From the NCBI GenBank assembly GCA_959604475.1, contig CAUHBX010000016.1:1-10254 (forward strand): 10,254 nucleotides of DNA. The letters are read 5' to 3'. The DNA is from an uncultured Eubacteriales bacterium. GTDB lineage: Bacteria > Bacillota > Clostridia > Lachnospirales > Anaerotignaceae. The translations under genes and the position numbers were made by a program. Positions 5,902 to 10,254 of this stretch are shown one piece after another. Numbering within the stretch: the first letter of the stretch is position 1; each line of letters starts with the position of its first letter. The notes beneath the pieces were generated by a model that was not told where the DNA came from, made no database searches, and saw only the letters and a program-made list of their open reading frames with translations.

Positions 5902-8079
5902 TTATGAGCGTACGGCGTCTACCGCACGGAGAGGATTTTTTTCCTGATACTGATATCCTTTTCTGAAAAGCATATAAATTAAGAATACAAGCACTATAAT
6001 CGCAGCTATAGTTCCGATACCAAATCCAACCTCACCTGTAATTATTCCGCCAAGCTGGTATACAATGAGAGACATCGCATATGCAATACCGCACTGGTAT
6101 CCGATTGCGGCCCATGTCCATTTAACGTTGTTCATCTCACGCTTGATAGCTCCGATTGCAGCGAAGCATGGTGCGCACAGAAGATTAAATACAAGGAATG
6201 AATACGCTGAGAGCTGTGTAAAGTGTGCCGCTATGGGCGCAAGGCCTGCGTAAGCGCCTTCCTCTACCATTTCAAGGGCGTCTCCCGCTACTGCATAGAG
6301 TGTGCCGAAGGCGCCGACAACCTCTTCCTTAGCAACAAGTCCAAGAACGGTAGCCGCACTTGACTGCCAGTTTCCAAAGCCAAGGGGTCTGAATATTACA
6401 GCAAGTCCTGAACCAATCTGAGCGAGGATTGAAGCGTCCATATCCTCTACAGCGCCAAAGCCCGCCGCTGTAAATCCATAGCTTGATGTAAACCATACAA
6501 AGATTGAAGCGAGTGTGATAACTGTACCGGCCTTTTTAATAAATGACCAGCCTCTTTCCCATGTTCCTCTGAGCACGTTCATTACTGTAGGCCTGTGGTA
6601 AGCGGGAAGCTCCATAACAAAGGGGGCCGGCTCACCCGCAAAGGGCTTTGTTTTCTTAAGCATAATACCTGAAATAATAATTGTAGCAATTCCGATAAAA
6701 TATGCCGAAGGCGCTACCCACCATGCGCCGCCGAAAATAGCTCCTGCCATAAGTCCTACTATAGGCATCTTAGCTCCGCATGGAATAAATGTCGTTGTCA
6801 TTATTGTCATTTTACGGTCTCTGTCCTGCTCGATAGTTCTAGAGGCCATAATACCGGGAACGCCGCAGCCTGTTCCTACAAGCATTGGAATGAAGCTTTT
6901 TCCCGAAAGTCCGAAACGTCTGAAAATACGATCCATGATGAAGGCTATACGCGCCATATATCCGCAGTCCTCAAGTATGCAGAGCATAAGGAAAAGCACG
7001 AGCATCTGAGGGACGAAGCCAAGAACCGCGCCGACGCCGGATACGATACCGTCTACAACAAGACCTACAAGCCAGGGGGCGCAGTTAACGCCTTCCATAA
7101 AGGCTCTTAAAGGCTCAACAATCATTTCACCCACAAAAACGTCGTTAGTCCAACCTGTGAGCATATCGCCTACAGTACTGATTGCGATGTAATAAACTCC
7201 TATCATTACAAGCGCGAATATAGGAAGGGCAAGCCATCTGTTTGTTACAACCTTGTCGATTTTATCTGATGTGGAAAGCCTGGATTTATTTTTTTTATGA
7301 TAGCAATCGTTAATTATTTTAGCAATCCAATCATATCTGGAGGAAGTAATAATAGACTCAGCGTCGTCATCAAGCTCCTTTTCGCATGCTGCTATGTCGT
7401 TTTCAATATGCTTCAGTGTTTCTGCGGGGATATTAAGCTGTTCAAGTACCTTAGGGTCACGCTCAAAAATTTTGATTGCGTACCATCTCTGCTGTTCCTC
7501 AGGAAGAGAATGGAGAGCGGCTTCCTCAATATGCGCAATCGCGTGCTCCACGCTGCCGCCGAATTTATGTAACGGGACTGTCTTAACCCCTGACGAAGCT
7601 ATCTGAACAGCCTCCTGGGCAGCCTCCATTACCCCTTCGCCTTTCAGCGCAGATATAGGGCACACTGTTACCCCAAGTTCCTTTTCAATGCGCTTTGTAT
7701 CAATTTTGTCTCCCTGCTTATTTACGACATCCATCATATTTATCGCCATAATAACAGGAATGCCAAGCTCTGTAAGCTGTGTTGTAAGATAGAGGTTTCT
7801 CTCTATATTTGTGCCGTCAACAATATTAAGAATTACGTCCGGCCTGTCATTAACAAGATAATTTCTCGCTACAACCTCCTCAAGGGTATAGGGCGAAAGC
7901 GAATATATACCCGGAAGGTCCATGATTGTTACATTTTTATGCCCTTTAAGTTTACCCTCTTTTTTCTCTACCGTAACACCGGGCCAGTTTCCAACAAACT
8001 GGTTAGAGCCGGTAAGAGCGTTGAACAATGTTGTTTTCCCGCAGTTGGGATTGCCTGCGAGAGCTATTTTAATGTCCAT
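5902..8079 (-). CDS. feoB: Ferrous iron transporter FeoB
   Basis: A 725-residue Fe(II) uptake protein of the inner membrane. The N-terminal G domain has all its motifs: G1 GNPNCGKTT (9-17), G2 Thr36 in PGVTVE, G3 DLPG (54-57), G4 NMMD (114-117) and G5 SAL (143-145). A helical GDI-like segment spans about 170-275. The membrane part has two Gate-type repeats, with conserved GTGCGVPGIMASR (402-414), FIPCGAKMP (431-439) and CAPCFAAIGAIKREM (635-649). The C-terminal helix ends with a basic tail. The length is standard for Clostridial FeoB and no part is missing. An AAAGGAG site lies about 10 bases before the ATG. It follows two feoA genes, and a palindrome like the operators lies in the 55-base gap before it. 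Confidence 0.97.
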   Translation of the reverse strand: MDIKIALAGNPNCGKTTLFNALTGSNQFVGNWPGVTVEKKEGKLKGHKNVTIMDLPGIYSLSPYTLEEVVARNYLVNDRPDVILNIVDGTNIERNLYLTTQLTELGIPVIMAINMMDVVNKQGDKIDTKRIEKELGVTVCPISALKGEGVMEAAQEAVQIASSGVKTVPLHKFGGSVEHAIAHIEEAALHSLPEEQQRWYAIKIFERDPKVLEQLNIPAETLKHIENDIAACEKELDDDAESIITSSRYDWIAKIINDCYHKKNKSRLSTSDKIDKVVTNRWLALPIFALVMIGVYYIAISTVGDMLTGWTNDVFVGEMIVEPLRAFMEGVNCAPWLVGLVVDGIVSGVGAVLGFVPQMLVLFLMLCILEDCGYMARIAFIMDRIFRRFGLSGKSFIPMLVGTGCGVPGIMASRTIEQDRDRKMTIMTTTFIPCGAKMPIVGLMAGAIFGGAWWVAPSAYFIGIATIIISGIMLKKTKPFAGEPAPFVMELPAYHRPTVMNVLRGTWERGWSFIKKAGTVITLASIFVWFTSSYGFTAAGFGAVEDMDASILAQIGSGLAVIFRPLGFGNWQSSAATVLGLVAKEEVVGAFGTLYAVAGDALEMVEEGAYAGLAPIAAHFTQLSAYSFLVFNLLCAPCFAAIGAIKREMNNVKWTWAAIGYQCGIAYAMSLIVYQLGGIITGEVGFGIGTIAAIIVLVFLIYMLFRKGYQYQEKNPLRAVDAVRS

Positions 8080-8097
8080 AAAACTGTTACTCCTTTC

Positions 8098-8113
8098 GTT
8101 AGTTCAATCTAAC
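8098..8113 (-). promoter_or_regulatory. GTTAG-N6-CTAAC repeat between feoA and feoB
   Basis: A 16-bp element with perfect 5-bp arms and a less symmetric centre. It stands immediately upstream of the feoB ribosome site, within the operon. It could be an internal operator for a feoB-proximal promoter, or an RNA stem near the ribosome site. No clear -10/-35 pair is visible beside it. Confidence 0.45.
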
Positions 8114-8134
8114 ACTCAGTTTAAATAAAAAGGT

Positions 8135-8356
8135 TTATTCAACCTCTATAAGCTCGGCATCCGCTTTACGGATAGAAAGCTCGTAATTTCTTACGGTAAT
8201 CTCAATGGGGTCTCCCAATGGAGCTACTTTTCTTATGTATACAGGTATTCCCTTTGTTATTCCCATATCCATAATTCTGCGTTTTACAGCTCCGTCACCG
8301 TGAAGTTTTTTAATGGTGACTGTATCGCTAATTTTGGCGTCTCTAAGAGTTTTCAC
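8135..8356 (-). CDS. feoA: FeoA-family SH3-like protein (second copy)
   Basis: A 73-residue cytoplasmic protein of the FeoA fold, thought to assist FeoB. VTIKKLHGDGAVKRRIMDMG (13-32) matches the conserved FeoA helix and turn, followed by PVYIRKVAPLGDPIEITVRN and a closing strand (ELSIRKADAELIEV). It starts with GTG, supported by AGGAGG 8 bases upstream, 13 bases after the first feoA. It is the more canonical of the two copies. Confidence 0.93.
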   Translation of the reverse strand: MKTLRDAKISDTVTIKKLHGDGAVKRRIMDMGITKGIPVYIRKVAPLGDPIEITVRNYELSIRKADAELIEVE

Positions 8357-8369
8357 CGCTGTTTCCTCC

Positions 8370-8582
8370 TTAAACCATTATTTTTTTTGCCATTTCACTG
8401 CTTATGGCTACTCTTGACTCTTTTACCTGAACAATAAGATTTCCTGCGGTTACCGTCAGCACCTTAACCTCGCCTCCGGTTACAAATCCAAGGTTTTCTA
8501 AAAACTTCCTTGTTTCCGCGCTTCCGCCTACTCTTTGTATGCTCATAATCTCTCCGGGATTTGCCATTGATAAGGGCATCAT
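8370..8582 (-). CDS. feoA: FeoA-family SH3-like protein (first copy)
   Basis: A 70-residue FeoA-fold protein and first gene of the operon. Typical segments are IMSIQRVGGSAETRKFLENL (12-31), then GFVTGGEVKVLTVTAGNLIV and ESRVAISSEMAKKIMV. Two adjacent ATG codons (8582 and 8579) are possible starts, with GGAGG 5 or 8 bases upstream; the difference is one residue. Divergence from the neighbouring feoA suggests the two have separate roles or form a hetero-assembly, which is inference. Confidence 0.92.
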   Translation of the reverse strand: MMPLSMANPGEIMSIQRVGGSAETRKFLENLGFVTGGEVKVLTVTAGNLIVQVKESRVAISSEMAKKIMV

Positions 8583-8598
8583 GTCGGCCTCCTTTTTT

Positions 8599-8614
8599 GT
8601 TATATATAACTAAC
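8599..8614 (-). promoter_or_regulatory. Imperfect copy of the operator repeat in the feoA leader
   Basis: GTTAG-N6-ATAAC on the minus strand, one arm mismatch from the common form. It overlaps a perfect 12-bp palindrome (GTTATATATAAC) and lies within the transcribed leader just before the ribosome site. It may be an auxiliary site; the AT-rich context makes chance more likely than for the other copies. Confidence 0.35.
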
Positions 8615-8630
8615 GTTTGATTTTTTATAA

Positions 8631-8651
8631 ACGGCCTATAAATTAGGCCGT
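8631..8651 (-). other. Stem-loop in the feoA 5' leader
   Basis: A perfect 8-bp stem (ACGGCCTA/TAGGCCGT) with a 5-base loop, about 10 bases into the predicted transcript and about 50 bases before the feoA start. No T-run follows, so it is not a usual terminator. It may stabilise the mRNA or be a by-product of the overlapping operator copy at 8642-8657. Confidence 0.5.
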
Positions 8652-8657
8652 CCTAAC
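8642..8657 (-). promoter_or_regulatory. Operator copy just downstream of the feoA promoter
   Basis: GTTAG-N6-CTAAT on the minus strand, with 4 of 5 arm pairs matched. Its centre is 27 bases downstream of the copy inside the promoter. It would cover roughly the start of transcription and the first transcribed bases, so a bound regulator would block initiation or escape. Confidence 0.55.
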
Positions 8658-8666
8658 TGTTCTATA

Positions 8667-8695
8667 ATATTAGTATACACTAACAGAAATGTCAA
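8667..8695 (-). promoter_or_regulatory. Promoter of the feo operon
   Basis: On the minus strand TTGACA (8690-8695) and TAATAT (8667-8672) are separated by exactly 17 bases, a near-consensus housekeeping sigma promoter. The start is predicted near 8660, giving a leader of about 78 bases. It lies shortly downstream of the terminator of the preceding operon. An operator copy fills most of the spacer and the -10 element. Confidence 0.85.
8669..8684 (-). promoter_or_regulatory. Operator copy inside the feoA promoter spacer
   Basis: GTTAG-N6-CTAAT on the minus strand, matching at 6 of 8 symmetric positions. It overlaps the -10 box and the spacer, a classic repressor position. TTAG...CTAA half-sites recall DtxR-family operators, though the spacing differs from the classical DtxR box. 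Confidence 0.65.
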
Positions 8696-8712
8696 TAGTT
8701 ATTTAAAAATTT

Positions 8713-8766
8713 TTCAAAAAAATAACAAAGCCGTGAGTGTGATTTTTACAAACCACGCCCACGGCT
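8713..8766 (-). terminator. Intrinsic terminator of the upstream two-gene operon
   Basis: A long stem (8730-8741 with 8753-8765) built on GCCGTG/CACGGC, with one mismatch and one wobble pair. On the minus strand it is followed by a T-rich tract (TTTGTTATTTTTTTG). It stands 28 bases after the stop of the 340-residue gene and directly before the feo promoter, so it insulates the two operons. Confidence 0.85.
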
Positions 8767-8794
8767 CAAATGGAGCAATTGAATGTCTAATTTA

Positions 8795-9817
8795 TCAGCA
8801 CTTTACATACCTGACCTCAGCAATGTCTTTGCCGCTGTATTCTTTATAGTCATCACAGCCGGGGATTAGCTCGTCCGCCCTTGCTATGATTTCTTCCGCA
8901 GAAAGCAGAGGGAATTCACTGTGCATCCATTCCTTGGTGCAGCCTACGCTTGCAAGCTCCTCGTATGCCTTTTCCGTGATATTTTCAAAGTCGATTTCCT
9001 TATGAAGGTATTTTGCTACTGTAAGCACTGCCGGTGAGCCTCCAACTGTTCTGCCCGGTACAAGTCCGCATTCAAGCGCCTGAACTATATATCTGGCAAG
9101 TACTGGCTTAGCCGCGCAGATAATCGGAATATGTTTCTTTAATGTCTTTGCATATTCTCCTGAGCCGTGCGCTGTATCTCCGCATCTGTACTGGCATTTA
9201 GGTACTATTCGGCCGTACTGCTCAGGCACTACCATTCCTATTCCTACTGAGATTACCTCTCCTGTCATTCCAAGAAGCACCTTTCCGCCCTTCATAATTT
9301 CAAGCTGACCGAGAATGGGAAGCAGGATTTCCTCCATTGTTACTATGTTCATCATTTCCGTTGCCGAGTTGTTGTTTGAGGCGCGTCCTGTGATTACTAC
9401 GTTATGTACAGGTATTATTTTCTTTGTATAATCCGGCCCCATATAAAGGGTGCGGTTCGGATATTTGTCCTTCCATACCTTAAGGTGGGGTTCCCTTTTT
9501 AAGTCCTCGTCAGTATAGTTAAGGGGTATCATCTCAAGATAACCGAAGTCCTTATTTATTCTTCCTCTGTCCGAGGCCGCCATCCTCATAATCGAGCCTT
9601 CCACTACAACGCCGTCGCTTGTTGTCGTGCACGCGTCAAGGTCAATAATATTAAGGCCCGCAGGTCCGTCAATTGTAGAGGCCACAAGCTCAAACGCCTG
9701 CTTGCACTCAAGCCCGCATTCCTTTACGTCCTTTAAATCAATTAATACTATATTCAGAGGGACAAGCTTTCCGTTTAACGTACCCTCCGGTATCATTCTA
9801 TATTTTAACTGTGCCAT
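8795..9817 (-). CDS. Unrecognised conserved-looking protein, 340 residues
   Basis: I do not recognise this family. The start is the ATG at 9817, with GGAGGAATTGAC directly upstream; an ATG at 9865 has no such site and overlaps the preceding gene. The protein is soluble, with no signal peptide or membrane helix, and contains ten cysteines (34, 38, 63, 208, 212, 234, 250, 293, 321, 340). Notable segments are CGLEC (34-38), DACTTTSDGVVVEG (61-74), GRASNNNSATEMM (144-156), a glycine-rich stretch (GMTGEVISVGIGMVVPE) and YRCGDTAHGSGEY (210-222). Such Cys, Gly and Thr-Ser rich motifs suggest an enzyme with a metal or nucleotide site. The gene follows its smaller partner by 16 bases, so a two-subunit enzyme is plausible. 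Its terminator ends the operon before feo. Confidence 0.8.
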   Translation of the reverse strand: MAQLKYRMIPEGTLNGKLVPLNIVLIDLKDVKECGLECKQAFELVASTIDGPAGLNIIDLDACTTTSDGVVVEGSIMRMAASDRGRINKDFGYLEMIPLNYTDEDLKREPHLKVWKDKYPNRTLYMGPDYTKKIIPVHNVVITGRASNNNSATEMMNIVTMEEILLPILGQLEIMKGGKVLLGMTGEVISVGIGMVVPEQYGRIVPKCQYRCGDTAHGSGEYAKTLKKHIPIICAAKPVLARYIVQALECGLVPGRTVGGSPAVLTVAKYLHKEIDFENITEKAYEELASVGCTKEWMHSEFPLLSAEEIIARADELIPGCDDYKEYSGKDIAEVRYVKC

Positions 9818-9833
9818 GTCAATTCCTCCTGTC

Positions 9834-10223
9834 TTAGTGATTTCCAATTGGCGGCCTTCTGTCATCTATATTTTCAGGCTCACAGTCAAGAAGGTACGCT
9901 TCCTCTGTGGGATGAAGGACATTGATAACCTCGAGAACGGCCTTCGGGCATTTTCCGTCTTTATCTATTCCCTTGACAATTACGGTCTGCATTGTCTCGG
10001 GGACGCGGGGAATCATTATTAGTTCAAGCCTTTCTACTCCATCAGCATCTGCTACTTCTCCGACTGCATGTTCGATACGCCCGGTTCTCATACTTTGCAT
10101 TTTTGCCGACTTTAAATTTTCAAATCCTTTTATATCTATTTCCTTGGGTACGGCTCCCTTTTCAGCCGCAGCTACCTGCATCTTCTTGATGAACTCCGGT
10201 AACTTTGTGTGTAATAATTTCAT
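9834..10223 (-). CDS. Unrecognised small protein, 129 residues, partner of the 340-residue gene
   Basis: I do not recognise it. The start is taken as the ATG at 10223 (MKLLHTKLPEF) because GAGAGG lies 9 bases upstream; the ATG at 10232 has that site directly abutting it. It has a helical, basic N-terminal part (to about residue 55), a beta-rich middle (GVERLELIMIPRV, TMQTVIVKGI) and a C-terminus with one Cys and an acidic-then-basic tail (CEPENIDDRRPPIGNH). No membrane segment is visible. Tight spacing with the next gene suggests the two act together. Whether more genes of the operon lie upstream is outside the window. Confidence 0.75.
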   Translation of the reverse strand: MKLLHTKLPEFIKKMQVAAAEKGAVPKEIDIKGFENLKSAKMQSMRTGRIEHAVGEVADADGVERLELIMIPRVPETMQTVIVKGIDKDGKCPKAVLEVINVLHPTEEAYLLDCEPENIDDRRPPIGNH

Positions 10224-10254
10224 ATTATTCATCCTCTCTTCTTGAAAATTATCG

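Noticed and set aside
7141..7156. GTTAG followed by CAAC/CTG inside feoB, resembling the operator
   Set aside because: The second arm does not match (CTGTG instead of CTAAC) and it lies within coding sequence.
8583..8660. Riboswitch in the feoA leader
   Set aside because: The leader is only about 78 bases, with one simple stem-loop and no recognisable aptamer architecture or terminator switch.
9627..10245. Overlapping plus-strand frames of 131, 107 and 65 codons
   Set aside because: They are shadows of the two minus-strand genes at 8795-10223, which have good ribosome sites and tight operon spacing.

Overview
The window reads as chromosomal DNA of an anaerobic, low-to-mid GC Bacillota, most likely class Clostridia. 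The support is strong GGAGG-type ribosome binding sites, tandem FeoA genes before FeoB, a FeoB-associated Cys-rich peptide, DUF2325/DUF3793 proteins and a short-chain flavodoxin. Every gene is on the minus strand, so transcription runs from high to low coordinates. There is no tRNA, rRNA, CRISPR array or insertion sequence, and no gene-free stretch longer than about 210 bases.

In transcription order: (1) Two co-oriented genes I do not recognise (9834-10223 and 8795-9817), closed by a good intrinsic terminator (8713-8766). (2) A ferrous-iron operon starting at a consensus promoter (8667-8695): feoA, feoA, feoB, a 49-residue Cys-rich membrane peptide, a short DtxR-like winged-helix regulator, a DUF6110 small membrane protein and a P1B-type ATPase with an SCG membrane motif. 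The last three resemble the fezX-fezA-fezB set that builds ferrosomes, membrane-bound iron-storage organelles. (3) A second operon of DUF2325, DUF3793 and flavodoxin. (4) A membrane-anchored HMA metallochaperone-like gene. (5) A VOC-family gene with its own promoter and terminator. (6) An ECF-type sigma factor overlapping the start of a gene that runs off the window.

The main regulatory observation is a 16-bp inverted repeat, GTTAG-N6-CTAAC. It occurs upstream of feoA (three copies or near-copies, one inside the promoter spacer), between feoA and feoB, and just upstream of the DUF2325 operon. This suggests one regulator controls iron uptake (Feo), iron sequestration (Fez-like ATPase) and an iron-sparing module (flavodoxin, DUF2325, DUF3793). 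The DtxR-like protein encoded within the operon is the obvious candidate.

The most interesting reading of the window is a combined Feo uptake and ferrosome locus linked by a shared operator to a poorly characterised flavodoxin/DUF2325/DUF3793 module.
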